Source of the DNA: Dokdonella sp.
GTDB lineage: Bacteria > Pseudomonadota > Gammaproteobacteria > Xanthomonadales > Rhodanobacteraceae
DNA length: 64,000 bases
NCBI GenBank assembly: GCA_024707225.1
Contig: JANQAE010000002.1
Span: 248,001 to 312,000, forward strand
Direction of reading: 5' to 3'
Positions 25,269 through 35,365 of this stretch are shown in pieces. The notes beneath the pieces are model-generated. The model ran no database searches, was not told the DNA's origin, and worked only from the letters and a program-made list of their open reading frames with translations. The position numbers and the translations under genes were made by a program. Within the stretch, counting starts at the first letter, position 1. Each line of letters begins with the position of its first letter.

Positions 25269-28204
25269 GCGACGCCGCCGACCGCTGGAGGCGCGTATCG
25301 GCCGCGTTCGATGCGCTGGTCGATCTGGATGCCGTGACGCGGGCGCGGCGCCTGGAGGCGCTCGAGGACGAGGACGCGGTGCTGGCTGCCGAGGTGCGCG
25401 CGCTGCTGACCGCCGATGCCGACGCTCATGCCGTGCTCGATGCCGGCGTCGCCGAGGTGGTGCCCGACCTGCTCGACGCTGCGCCGCCGGACCGGCGCGC
25501 CGGACCGTACCGGCTGCTGCACCCGATCGGCGAGGGCGGCATGGGCGTGGTCTGGCTCGGCGAGCGCACCGACGGCGCGTACGAGCAGCAGGTCGCCGTC
25601 AAGATCATCAAGCGCGGCATGGACAGCGCGGCGATCGTGCGGCGCTTCGTGCAGGAGCGGCGCATCCTGGCGCGGCTGCATCACGCACACGTCGTGCGCC
25701 TGCTCGACGGCGGCATCACCGCGGACGGGCGACCGTTCTACGTCATGGAACACGTCCACGGCCATCCGCTGACGGTGCACGCGGCCGAGCGGCGGCTCGA
25801 CGTCGCGGCGCGGATCGCATTGCTCGCGAAGGTCGCCGACGCGGTCGCCTATGCGCATACGCACCTGGTCGTGCATCGCGACCTCAAGCCGTCCAACGTG
25901 CTGGTCGACGCGGCCGGCGAGCCGCGCGTGCTCGATTTCGGCATTGCCAAGCTGATCGAGGATACCGGCGAGCAGACCGTCACCGGCACCGGCGCGCGCG
26001 TGCTGTCGCCGGCCTATGCGGCGCCCGAGCAGATTCTCGGCGAGCCGGTCGGCACCACCGCCGACGTCTATGCGCTCGGCATGCTGATGGGCGAGCTGCT
26101 GACCGGAGCCCTGCCGCAGCAGCGGCGCGGCGCGAGCGCGGCCCGGCTCGCGCACGACGCGGCGCATGAGACCAGCCAGCGGCTCAGTCTGGTGGCCGCG
26201 CAGCAGTCGCGCGATCGACTGGCCGCGCTGTACGGCGATGCCGCCGATGGGCGGCGCCTGGCGCGCCAGCTCGGCGGCGATCTGGACGTGATCGCCGCGA
26301 CCGCCCTGCAGCGCGAACCGGCGCGCCGCTATCGGACCGCCGCGGCGTTTGCCGACGATCTGCGCCGCTGGCTCGACGGCCGGCCGATCGCCGCGCGTGC
26401 CGATTCGGCGGCGTACCGCCTCGCGCGCTTCGTGCGGCGGCACCGCGTGGGCGTCGCGGCCGCGACGCTGATCGTGCTGTCGCTGCTGGGCGGCTTCGGC
26501 GTGGCGCTGTGGCAGGCGCGCATCGCGCGCGAGCAGGCACGCCAGGCCGCGATCGAGCGCCAGCATGCCGAGTTGCAGCTGGCGCGGGCCGAGCGCGTCA
26601 AGGATTTCATGCTGACGCTGTTCCGCGAGCAGGACCCGGTCAGCCGCGCCAAGGCGCAGGCGCGCACGGCGCCCGAGCTGATCCGCGAAGGCATCGCGCA
26701 GATCGACGCGACCCTGGCCGCCGAGCCCGATCTGCAGGCCGAGCTGCTGCGCGATCTGGGGCAGTTGCAGGTCGGTCTCGACGATCGCACCGGTGGCGAG
26801 GCGACGCTGCGCCGCGCCCGCGATCTGCAGGCCGCGCTGACGGGGCCGAACAGCGCTGCAACCGCCGAGGCGCTGTCCGCTTACGCCGATGCGGTCTACG
26901 CGACCGGCGACAGTGCGCGCGCCGGCACGATGCTGCGCGAGGCCGTCGCGCAGCTGCGGCAGAGCCGCGGCGCCGACCATGCCAGCACCGTCGAGGCCGA
27001 GTCGCGCCTGGCGATCATCGAGATGATCGAGGGACGCTACGAGGAGGCCGAGCGGCTCGCGCGCCATGCGCTCGACGTCGCGCGCGCCCGATACGGGGAC
27101 GGCCATGCCGAGCTGATCGAGCCGCTCGGCATGCTCGGCAATATCGTCAAGGAGGGCGGCCGCTATCCGGAGGCGCTGGCGCTATACGACGAGGCGCTGC
27201 GGATCGTCGCCGGCACGCTCGGTGAGGATCACGCACGCGGCGTCGCGCTGCGCAGCCGGCGCGGCGACGTGCTGCGCGTGCAGCGCCGCTACGACGAGGC
27301 CCTGGTCGATTACGAGACGGCGCTGCGCATCGAGCGGGCGCAGCTGCCGGCCGGCCATGTGCTGATCGGCGGCACGCTGCTGCGCCTGGGCGACCTGCAG
27401 CGGCGCACCGGCCGCCTCGATGAGGCCGATCGTTCGCTGGGCGAGGCGATCGCGATCCTCGGCGGTGCGCCGTCGGGCCAGTACGCGCAGGCGCTGCAGT
27501 TCCACGCCAATCTCGCGCTCGCGCGGGGCGACCTCGACCTGGCGGTACAGCGCTATCGCGCCTCGATCGAGGCGTTCCGCGCGACCGGCGGCGACAGCGT
27601 CTACGCGTGGCTGACCCAGTACAAACTCGCCGACGTGCTGGTCGCGGCCGGACGCGTCGCCGAGGCCGAGCCGCTGGTCGACGAGGCCGCCGCGGCGGCT
27701 GCCCGGGCACATGCGCGCAGCGGCGGCGCCGATCCGTACGGCGAGATGTACGCGGCCACGGTCACCGGCAGCCTGCGCCATGCGCAAGGCCGCTACGAGG
27801 AGGCCATCGCGCTGCGCCGGCAGGGACTCGCGTCGCTGGTGCGCACCTACGGCGACGCGCACGCCGAGGTCGCGGCGGCGCGCATCGCGCTGGCCGCGAG
27901 CCTGGTCGCGACACGCGATCCGGGCGTACGTGACGAAGCGGCGGCGCTGTTCGAAGCGGCGCGGACGATGCTGGAGCCGGCCGAGCCCGGCGCCGACGAG
28001 ACCGGCGCCGCGTTCGTCGGCACGCTGTATCTGGAACGCGCACGGCTGCGCCGCGACAGCGGCGACCTCGCCGGCGCACGCCAGGACGCCGATCGGGCGC
28101 TCGGACACCTGGGCGCGCCGGACCAGACGCGCACGCTGCGCGAGGCGCGGCGGCTCGTCGCCGAGCTCGGCCGCGGCGCAGCGGCGACGCCGGCCCGACA
28201 CTGA
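25265..28204 (+). CDS. Membrane Ser/Thr protein kinase with TPR domain
   Basis: A 979-residue kinase. The kinase domain (about 82-370) has the P-loop GEGGMG (89-94), Lys113, the catalytic HRDLKPSNV, DFGIAK and APEQ. One transmembrane helix is at about 395-417. A long C-terminal array of tetratricopeptide repeats (LAVQRYRASIEAF, RYPEALALYDEALRI and similar units) follows and would be periplasmic. All residues needed for phosphotransfer are present, so it should be active. It is the second gene of the sigma-kinase pair. Kinases of this layout are thought to phosphorylate and activate the coupled ECF sigma factor in response to a signal sensed by the repeats. Confidence 0.92.
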   Translation: MSDAADRWRRVSAAFDALVDLDAVTRARRLEALEDEDAVLAAEVRALLTADADAHAVLDAGVAEVVPDLLDAAPPDRRAGPYRLLHPIGEGGMGVVWLGERTDGAYEQQVAVKIIKRGMDSAAIVRRFVQERRILARLHHAHVVRLLDGGITADGRPFYVMEHVHGHPLTVHAAERRLDVAARIALLAKVADAVAYAHTHLVVHRDLKPSNVLVDAAGEPRVLDFGIAKLIEDTGEQTVTGTGARVLSPAYAAPEQILGEPVGTTADVYALGMLMGELLTGALPQQRRGASAARLAHDAAHETSQRLSLVAAQQSRDRLAALYGDAADGRRLARQLGGDLDVIAATALQREPARRYRTAAAFADDLRRWLDGRPIAARADSAAYRLARFVRRHRVGVAAATLIVLSLLGGFGVALWQARIAREQARQAAIERQHAELQLARAERVKDFMLTLFREQDPVSRAKAQARTAPELIREGIAQIDATLAAEPDLQAELLRDLGQLQVGLDDRTGGEATLRRARDLQAALTGPNSAATAEALSAYADAVYATGDSARAGTMLREAVAQLRQSRGADHASTVEAESRLAIIEMIEGRYEEAERLARHALDVARARYGDGHAELIEPLGMLGNIVKEGGRYPEALALYDEALRIVAGTLGEDHARGVALRSRRGDVLRVQRRYDEALVDYETALRIERAQLPAGHVLIGGTLLRLGDLQRRTGRLDEADRSLGEAIAILGGAPSGQYAQALQFHANLALARGDLDLAVQRYRASIEAFRATGGDSVYAWLTQYKLADVLVAAGRVAEAEPLVDEAAAAAARAHARSGGADPYGEMYAATVTGSLRHAQGRYEEAIALRRQGLASLVRTYGDAHAEVAAARIALAASLVATRDPGVRDEAAALFEAARTMLEPAEPGADETGAAFVGTLYLERARLRRDSGDLAGARQDADRALGHLGAPDQTRTLREARRLVAELGRGAAATPARH

Positions 28205-28312
28205 CGCGATGCCGCGGCGAGTCGAAGCCGGCCCCATATGGACTGCCGCGACGGCGAATCGACCCCATCCATCGCACGAACCGCAGCCGCTGCGCGCGGA
28301 CTCCGGCGCGCT

Positions 28313-29479
28313 TCAGTCCGGCCAGACCGCGTGCAGCGGGTCGAACTCGATCTCGCGTCGCGTCGCACTGCGCCGGCCGAAGCCGCCGACGCCGATCACG
28401 CCCTGCTGCATCGGATCGAGCCCGAAGGCCTGCTCGATGTCGGCCTCGTTGACCGCGGCCGTGAAGAACGCGCCGAGTCCGCGCTCGGTCGCGGCCAGAT
28501 ACAGCGTCTGCGACAAATGGCCGACGTCGAGGATCGCGGCACGATAAGCCTTGGCGTGCTGCCGGTACTTCCAGAAGTTGCGCTCGAAGCGGCTGACGTA
28601 GACGACGATCGCCGGCGCGTCGGCGAGATACTCCTGCACAGCGAGCAGGCGCGAAGCCAGCCGGCGCACGTCGGCCGCGTCGAGCGGCTGCAGCGGCTCG
28701 AGCGCATGATCGAGCACGTGGTAGTGGTAGAGGCCGGCCGCGATGCCCTCGACGTTCTGGATCAGCAGGTAGGCCTCGGTCGGATGCAGTCCGCCGGCCG
28801 ACGCCGTGCCCTTCTTGAGCACGCTCACGCCGGTCACATCGACCTGCGCCAGCGCGCGGAATGTCGCCTCGAGCACGAACGCGAAATCCTCGCGCGACAA
28901 CGGACCGCCCTGATCGAAGTTGCGGCAGGTGATGCGGCGCGCGAGCAGATCGAGCAGCGGCGAGTCCGGCTGCTTCGGCAGCGCGAGGCGCTGCTGCGGC
29001 GCGCCGCGTTCGAAGACCGGTGCAGGCGGTTGCTGCAGATGCGCCATCGGTTGCCCGTCGAACAGCTCGGCGAAGCGCTGCTGTTCGGCGATGCTGTCGA
29101 CGCCGGACCAGCGCAGGTGCCGATGCGCGACCGCCGCCAGACCGTGCCAGTGGCAGTCGCGCAGCCGCGTGTCGGCGTCGTGCGCCGCATTCGAGTCCGA
29201 TGCCTCGAACACCAGACCCTTCTCGCGCAGCTGCGCGAGCGCCGCATCGTCGCGCGTCAGACCGGCCTCCTCACATGTGACCCACTCGCTGGCCGACAGG
29301 CGCCCGACGACGTCGATCTCCTGTGCGTCGAGCGTCACCGGACGCTCCAGGTGGGCCGCCAGCGCGACCCATTGCGTCTGGAAGGCCAGGCGCGGCTCGT
29401 CAGCGAGCAGGAGCTGCAGATCCACGCCAAGGCGTTCGCGCAGCTCCAACACCATGAACTGGCAGCGACGTAGACGCAT
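28313..29479 (-). CDS. SagB-type dehydrogenase, putative peptide maturation enzyme
   Basis: A 388-residue nitroreductase-family FMN enzyme of the SagB/ThcOx type. The conserved blocks are LARRITCRNFDQGGPLSREDF, SAGGLHPTEAYLLIQ, LYHYHVLDHALEPL and GHLSQTLYLAATERGLGAFFTAAV. From memory it matches the group annotated as putative peptide maturation dehydrogenase (SagB_rel_DH_2), whose members oxidise azolines in peptide maturation. I chose the ATG at 29479 because AGGA lies eight bases upstream and the frame before it is Arg-rich. It is divergent from the precursor gene, sharing a 190-base promoter region. No YcaO cyclodehydratase gene is in the window, so the substrate chemistry is unclear. Confidence 0.88.
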   Translation of the reverse strand: MRLRRCQFMVLELRERLGVDLQLLLADEPRLAFQTQWVALAAHLERPVTLDAQEIDVVGRLSASEWVTCEEAGLTRDDAALAQLREKGLVFEASDSNAAHDADTRLRDCHWHGLAAVAHRHLRWSGVDSIAEQQRFAELFDGQPMAHLQQPPAPVFERGAPQQRLALPKQPDSPLLDLLARRITCRNFDQGGPLSREDFAFVLEATFRALAQVDVTGVSVLKKGTASAGGLHPTEAYLLIQNVEGIAAGLYHYHVLDHALEPLQPLDAADVRRLASRLLAVQEYLADAPAIVVYVSRFERNFWKYRQHAKAYRAAILDVGHLSQTLYLAATERGLGAFFTAAVNEADIEQAFGLDPMQQGVIGVGGFGRRSATRREIEFDPLHAVWPD

Positions 29480-29637
29480 GGTGCGATTCCTGGCGGTGGC
29501 AATGAACGAGGCGCCATTGTAGGCGCCGGCCCTGACGGCTTGCCCCGACCGACCGGCCCGCCGATCGGATGCGCGGCGCGAACGCCATGCGACGTTCGGA
29601 GGGCTACCGCGCAATGGCAAGTCCGCGAGGCCAACGC

Positions 29638-29664
29638 TATGATGGCAGCCGCAATTCAGGGGAA
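29638..29664 (+). promoter_or_regulatory. Candidate promoter and RBS of the precursor peptide gene
   Basis: TATGAT at 29638-29643 is a good -10 hexamer; only a weak -35 (TGGCAA, 29615-29620) lies 17 bases before it. AGGGGAA at 29658-29664 is a strong ribosome-binding site five bases before the ATG at 29670, implying a short leader. Confidence 0.45.
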
Positions 29665-29669
29665 TACCA

Positions 29670-29951
29670 ATGAGCGACGGTCTTTTGACTTCCTCGCAGG
29701 CGGAAAGCCTGCTTCAGCGGATTTCGTCCGATGACGCCTTCCGGGCCCGGTTCGAGTCGGCACCGGCCGACGCGCTGCAGGAGCTGGGCATCCCGGTCGA
29801 GCTCATCAACCAGCTGCCGGCCGCCTGCCTCAAGCCCAAGCCGCTGCCGCCGAAAACGGCGCTGAGCGACCTGATGCAGAAGCAGCGCGACGTCGCCGTC
29901 AACGCGACGATGGCGATGAACGTGCCGTGGGTGAAGCTCGGGACGAGCTGA
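29670..29951 (+). CDS. Putative RiPP precursor peptide (NHLP-related family)
   Basis: A 93-residue peptide. The first half is a helical leader (SLLQRISSDDAFRARFESAP then LQELGIPVE) of the nitrile-hydratase/Nif11-like kind that guides modifying enzymes. The second half (LPAACLKPKPLPPKTALSDL to NATMAMNVPWVKLGTS) has one Cys and several Ser/Thr and Pro. From memory this fits the 'putative modified peptide' family found beside the dehydrogenase and cyclase in Xanthomonadales. The gene lies alone on the plus strand between two minus-strand partners. A strong RBS and a -10 element precede it. The cleavage site and modified residues are not known; no protease or transporter gene is adjacent. Confidence 0.8.
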   Translation: MSDGLLTSSQAESLLQRISSDDAFRARFESAPADALQELGIPVELINQLPAACLKPKPLPPKTALSDLMQKQRDVAVNATMAMNVPWVKLGTS

Positions 29952-29959
29952 TCGGCGGC

Positions 29960-29976
29960 GGCGCGCTCGGCGCGCC
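29960..29976. terminator. Hairpin between convergent precursor and cyclase genes
   Basis: A perfect 7-bp stem (GGCGCGC / GCGCGCC) with a 3-base loop, eight bases after the precursor stop codon and followed by GACGTTT. It could end transcripts from either side; the T-run is short. Confidence 0.45.
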
Positions 29977-29986
29977 GACGTTTGCG

Positions 29987-32632
29987 TCAGCGTTGGGCGG
30001 CCGGCTCGTCAGGCGCCAGCTGCCGGCGTACGAAGCCCAGCGACATCGCATCCGGCCAGGCCGCCAGCAGGCGTGAGCGGGCGTCGGCGGCGTCCTCGGC
30101 CCGTCCGGCCCGTGCCGCCAGCGTCGAGGCCTCGAGCCAGGCCAGATCCGACAGCATCACGTTGAACGGAATCAGCGCGAGCTGGCCGAACTGCTCGGCA
30201 TAGGCCCGGCCGCGGTGCTCGGCGAGCCAGCGTGCCTGCTTCAGTGCGGCCGCGTCATCGCCTGCGGCGCGATAGGCGTCGAGCAGGACCTGATGACTGA
30301 AGTAGAACTCGCGTCCGTCCATGTACGGCTCGAGCAGGGCGATCGCCTCGCGCGGCTTGCCTTGCGCGCGCAGCAGCTCGGCCTCGACGACGGTCAGCAG
30401 GCTCGACAGATACGGATAGTCGCCCTTGCGGCTGAATGCCGAGGCTCCGGCCAGGGCCCGCTGCGCGAGTTCGACGTCGTCGAGCGTCGCCGCGAGATAC
30501 GCCACCATCAGCAGATTGAACGAGCGATGCGGCGCCTGCAGCGACGCCCCGTCGATCTGCTTGAGGTACGCGGCCAGCGCGGCCTTGCTCTCGACAGCCG
30601 GTGCGCTGCGCGCCTTCATGATCTGCTCGAGCGTCTGCAGCTCGTAATGGCGGCCGCCGCGCAGGGTTCGCGTCTCGGCCTGCGCCTGCTCGAGCAGCCC
30701 GAGCGCATCGTTCCAGCGGCCGCGATCGAGCGTAAGCGCGATGCGCGTATACCAGACGTCCGCGTCGCTGGTCGCGATGCCGGTGTTCTTGCCGTTGGTC
30801 AGCACCGCGTCGGCCTGATCGAAGCGGCGCTGCGCCGCGAACAGGTGCGCGTGGAACAGATTGCGCGAGCTGAACCCGTTGGCCTCCGCGTCGTTGAAGC
30901 GCGCGTCGGCATCGGCGAAGCGTTCCTGCCCGAGATAGAGCGTGGCCAGCAGATAGTCGGCCATGCCGCGACGCGGATTGGTCGCGATCGCGATCTTCTC
31001 GATCGCGCGGATCGCCTCGCCGAAATTGTTGGCGGCCTGCCACGAAAAATAGCCCAGGCCGCCGCTCGCCGGCGTGGAATCCGGATAGAGCTGTTCCATC
31101 AGCTGCCATTTCTCGAGCGCGACCCGCGGCGTGGCGTTGTTGGCCAGCCATGCCTGCGCGTAGAGCGCATCGCGTGTGGACAGACGATCGACCATGTTGA
31201 CCGCCTGCTCGAGCTCGCGCGTGACCTCGGCGGCGTCGGCCGATCCGGTCAGCAGCAGGGTGCGGCCGAGACCGACGCGGGCCAGCGCGAAATCGGCGTC
31301 CAGAGCGACCGCCTGGCGGAACAGCGGGATCGCCTCCTTGGTATTGCCCTTGCTGTCCTCGGCGACCGCGAGCGAATAGGCGCGCAGCGCGTCGAGATTC
31401 GACGTGGTGGCCTTCTCGAGCGGCTTGGTATCGGTCGAGATCACCGCGACCGCCTCGCCGAGGCGCTCGCGCAGCTGGCGGTTGACCTTGTCGACCGACG
31501 GCAGCACCGAATCGGCGCCGACGCCGTCGGCCGATTCGGAATACACCGTGGTCTGCGTCTTGGGGTCCACGACCTCGGCGGTCACGCGGACGCGGCCGCC
31601 GATCTCGGCGATGCTCGGCAGGATCAGCGCGCGCGCGCCGTCGCGCAGCGCGACCTCCGACCCGATCGCGCGGTCGATCGGCGTCGCGTTCGGGTCGCGC
31701 TTCATGCGCATGACGGTGTCGCGGACCTTGAGGTCGGACAGGATGTTGACGTAGCGGGACTGCTCCAGGCCGATCCGGAACGCGACCTGCAGCGAGTCGT
31801 CGAAGATCGCCTGGTCGGTGTGGTTCTGGAAATCGCCGACCACGACCCAGTCGCGGCTCGCGAACGCGATCGCCGGCGGCGAGCGCAGCATCATGTAGAC
31901 CGGCATGATGATCGCCAGGGCGATCAGCAGCGCCTCGAACACCAGCACCGAGGGCCGCCGCCAGAACGGCACCTCGCGGTGCGCCTTGCCGGACCATGGC
32001 GGCGTCTTGAACGGCGCCAGGCCCTCCTCGCCGACCTCGAACACCGGGATCGGCTCGGGTACGCCCTTGAAGCGATAGCGGCCATGCGCGCGCCAGCGGA
32101 TCTTGTCGACCGGCTCGGTCAGCTCGCCCTGCGCGCGATGCGCCAGTGACCAGGTGATGCCCGAGAGCAGGATCTGCCCGGGCCGCGCCAGCGAGGCCAG
32201 GCGCGAGGTGACCGGCTTGGCCAGGCCCTCGATGTCGACCGGCTTGGCGCCGTTGGCGATTTCCTCCTCGCCGTTGTCCCACAGCAGCACGTCGCCGACG
32301 TGGATGCCGACCCGCGCCTTGAGCTCGCTGCCTTCCTGCAGGTTGAACTGGTGCAGATTGCGCTGATAGTCCAGCGCGAACGCGACGGCCTGGATCGGCC
32401 GGTCGAACATCAGCAGGAAGCCGTCGGTCTTGTCGATCTCGTGGCCGTCGTGGACCTGCAGCAGCGCGCGCGCGAAGCGGTCGTGGCGGCGGATCAGATG
32501 GGTGGCGGCCAGATCGCCGAGCTTGTGGACCAGGGCCGTCGAGTCGACCAGGTCGCACAGCACCAGAGTGCGGAGCAACGGCTTGGCGCGATCGCGCGCC
32601 GGATCGGGCAATGGCTGGGCGGTGGCTTCCAT
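29987..32632 (-). CDS. Class III nucleotide cyclase with TPR region, putative peptide modification system cyclase
   Basis: An 881-residue protein. An N-terminal class III adenylate/guanylate cyclase domain (about 18-200) has metal-binding aspartates in LCDLVDST and KTDGFLLMFD, plus RVGIHVGDV and the LARPGQILLSG end block. A membrane helix (about 232-253) follows, and then TPR-like repeats up to the C-terminus. The usual Asn-x3-Arg transition-state motif is not obvious: Arg is present but Asn is not, so activity needs proof. From memory it fits 'putative peptide modification system cyclase', known next to the dehydrogenase and peptide families. It probably couples the RiPP system to a cyclic-nucleotide signal. 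It converges on the precursor gene. Confidence 0.85.
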   Translation of the reverse strand: MEATAQPLPDPARDRAKPLLRTLVLCDLVDSTALVHKLGDLAATHLIRRHDRFARALLQVHDGHEIDKTDGFLLMFDRPIQAVAFALDYQRNLHQFNLQEGSELKARVGIHVGDVLLWDNGEEEIANGAKPVDIEGLAKPVTSRLASLARPGQILLSGITWSLAHRAQGELTEPVDKIRWRAHGRYRFKGVPEPIPVFEVGEEGLAPFKTPPWSGKAHREVPFWRRPSVLVFEALLIALAIIMPVYMMLRSPPAIAFASRDWVVVGDFQNHTDQAIFDDSLQVAFRIGLEQSRYVNILSDLKVRDTVMRMKRDPNATPIDRAIGSEVALRDGARALILPSIAEIGGRVRVTAEVVDPKTQTTVYSESADGVGADSVLPSVDKVNRQLRERLGEAVAVISTDTKPLEKATTSNLDALRAYSLAVAEDSKGNTKEAIPLFRQAVALDADFALARVGLGRTLLLTGSADAAEVTRELEQAVNMVDRLSTRDALYAQAWLANNATPRVALEKWQLMEQLYPDSTPASGGLGYFSWQAANNFGEAIRAIEKIAIATNPRRGMADYLLATLYLGQERFADADARFNDAEANGFSSRNLFHAHLFAAQRRFDQADAVLTNGKNTGIATSDADVWYTRIALTLDRGRWNDALGLLEQAQAETRTLRGGRHYELQTLEQIMKARSAPAVESKAALAAYLKQIDGASLQAPHRSFNLLMVAYLAATLDDVELAQRALAGASAFSRKGDYPYLSSLLTVVEAELLRAQGKPREAIALLEPYMDGREFYFSHQVLLDAYRAAGDDAAALKQARWLAEHRGRAYAEQFGQLALIPFNVMLSDLAWLEASTLAARAGRAEDAADARSRLLAAWPDAMSLGFVRRQLAPDEPAAQR

Positions 32633-32690
32633 GAAGCGAGAAAACTCCCTGGCTACAGGCGAAGTCCCTGGGGGGACCTCGCACCTGGTG

Positions 32691-32711
32691 GACCGGATAC
32701 GTCGTCCGGTC
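32691..32711. promoter_or_regulatory. Inverted repeat upstream of the cyclase gene
   Basis: GACCGGA-N7-TCCGGTC is a perfect 7-bp inverted repeat in the 204-base gap between the cNMP-GGDEF gene end and the cyclase start. A second short one, GTCCC-N4-GGGAC at 32673-32686, lies nearby. It is 59 bases before the cyclase ATG, where an operator or a weak hairpin would sit. Confidence 0.35.
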
Positions 32712-32836
32712 GATCTAGGTGCGCCTCCGGCGCCATGCTCGGATGCGCTTGTTCTTCGATACCGACGATCGTGTCGGTGCCGTTCCGCGGCTGATCGCCA
32801 ATCCGCTCCGACCGTATGTGGACGGGGCGATCGTAC

Positions 32837-33913
32837 CTAGCAGAATGCCGGAGAATCCCGGCCGGCGTCCATATGCTTTACGTTTATACCATCGCCGCCG
32901 TTGCCCTTCACCCCGTACAGGGCCGTATCGGCCTCGCTGTACCAGGCCGTCCAGCCGCCGTCGGGCGGGCACAGGCCGCCGCCGATGCTGACCGCGATGC
33001 GCAGGGTTTCGGCCCCGATCGGCAGGCTCAGCGCGCGGATCGACGCGGCGATCCGGTCGGCCCGCGCGCGCAGCTCGTCCAGCGAGGCGATCTGGGCCAG
33101 GAAAGCGAATTCGTCCCCGCCCAGGCGGCACGGCATGTCGCAGGCCGCGGCGGCCTCGCGCAGTGCGTCGGCGATCGCCTTGAGCACCGAGTCGCCGATC
33201 AGGTGTCCGCAGCGGTCGTTGATCTGCTTGAAGTGGTCGACGTCGATCAGCAGCAGGCCGAGCAGGGTGTCGGGCAGGCGCCGCTGCTGCAGCTGGTCCA
33301 GGTAGATCGACAGCCCGCGCCGGTTGCACAGGCCGGTCAGCTCGTCGGTCTGGACCAGGCGCTGCGCGGTCGTCAGCTGGGTCTGGGTCTGGCGCAGCGA
33401 GTCGAGCGTGACCATCAGGTCTTCGTTGCGCCGGCGCAGATTGGCGATCAGCTGCTGCTCGCTGGCGACCAGATACGCGAACGAGCGCTGCATGAACAGC
33501 GCCAGCAGGCGCGGCTCGCTGTCGAGCAGGGCCGAGAACGTGTCGTGGCCGACCACCCACAGCCGGCTCGGCTCCGACGCGATCGCATTGGCGACGCGGG
33601 CATGGTTGCCGATGAACAGTGCCAGTTCGCCGAAGAACTCGCCCGGCCCGATCAGCTTGTCGACGACGCTGTCGCCGAACTGCAGACGCACCTGGCCGGA
33701 CTGCACGACGAACATGCTGCGGCCCTGTTCGCCGCGATGGAAGATCAGGTCGCCGCCGGCGGCATCACGCGGCGTGCCGACGCGGATGAACAGATCCAGT
33801 TCGGCGGCGGAGAGCTGCCGCGGATGCATGGCGGGAGCAGGCGGGGTCGTCCGCGCCGCGGACGGCACGGCACCCGCTTGCGACACCGACGGCGCTGACG
33901 ACACGATGACCAC
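32837..33913 (-). CDS. Cyclic-nucleotide-binding diguanylate cyclase (cNMP-GGDEF)
   Basis: A 358-residue signalling protein. A CRP-like cNMP-binding domain (about 35-150) contains the phosphate-binding cassette PGEFFGELALF with Arg106 in HARVA. A coiled linker follows. The C-terminal GGDEF domain (about 185-340) has an intact GGDEF (265-269) and should make c-di-GMP. There is no RxxD inhibition site before it (AACD instead). I used the GTG at 33913; an ATG at 33829 is an alternative. It lies upstream of the RiPP-linked cyclase on the same strand, so it could read the cyclase product and pass the signal to c-di-GMP. That link is inference. Confidence 0.9.
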   Translation of the reverse strand: MVIVSSAPSVSQAGAVPSAARTTPPAPAMHPRQLSAAELDLFIRVGTPRDAAGGDLIFHRGEQGRSMFVVQSGQVRLQFGDSVVDKLIGPGEFFGELALFIGNHARVANAIASEPSRLWVVGHDTFSALLDSEPRLLALFMQRSFAYLVASEQQLIANLRRRNEDLMVTLDSLRQTQTQLTTAQRLVQTDELTGLCNRRGLSIYLDQLQQRRLPDTLLGLLLIDVDHFKQINDRCGHLIGDSVLKAIADALREAAAACDMPCRLGGDEFAFLAQIASLDELRARADRIAASIRALSLPIGAETLRIAVSIGGGLCPPDGGWTAWYSEADTALYGVKGNGGDGINVKHMDAGRDSPAFC

Positions 33914-34060
33914 CCCGCGTGGTTCGTACCAAACCCCTGATCATAGCCTACCGCAGGCCGCGCGCCAGTGCAGCGGCGGCCCGATCGCGCATGCCGCGGC
34001 GTGCCGTGAGCGGCCGCGAACGGCGGCCCGGCCCTGCGGCCGGGACACCGCATCGAACGG

Positions 34061-35365
<1,305 letters not shown>

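Noticed and set aside
29670..29951. The 93-residue peptide as a Nif11/NHLP nitrile hydratase subunit
   Set aside because: It lacks the Cys-rich metal-binding motif of nitrile hydratase and is far too short. Only the leader-like helical part is similar, as in RiPP precursors.
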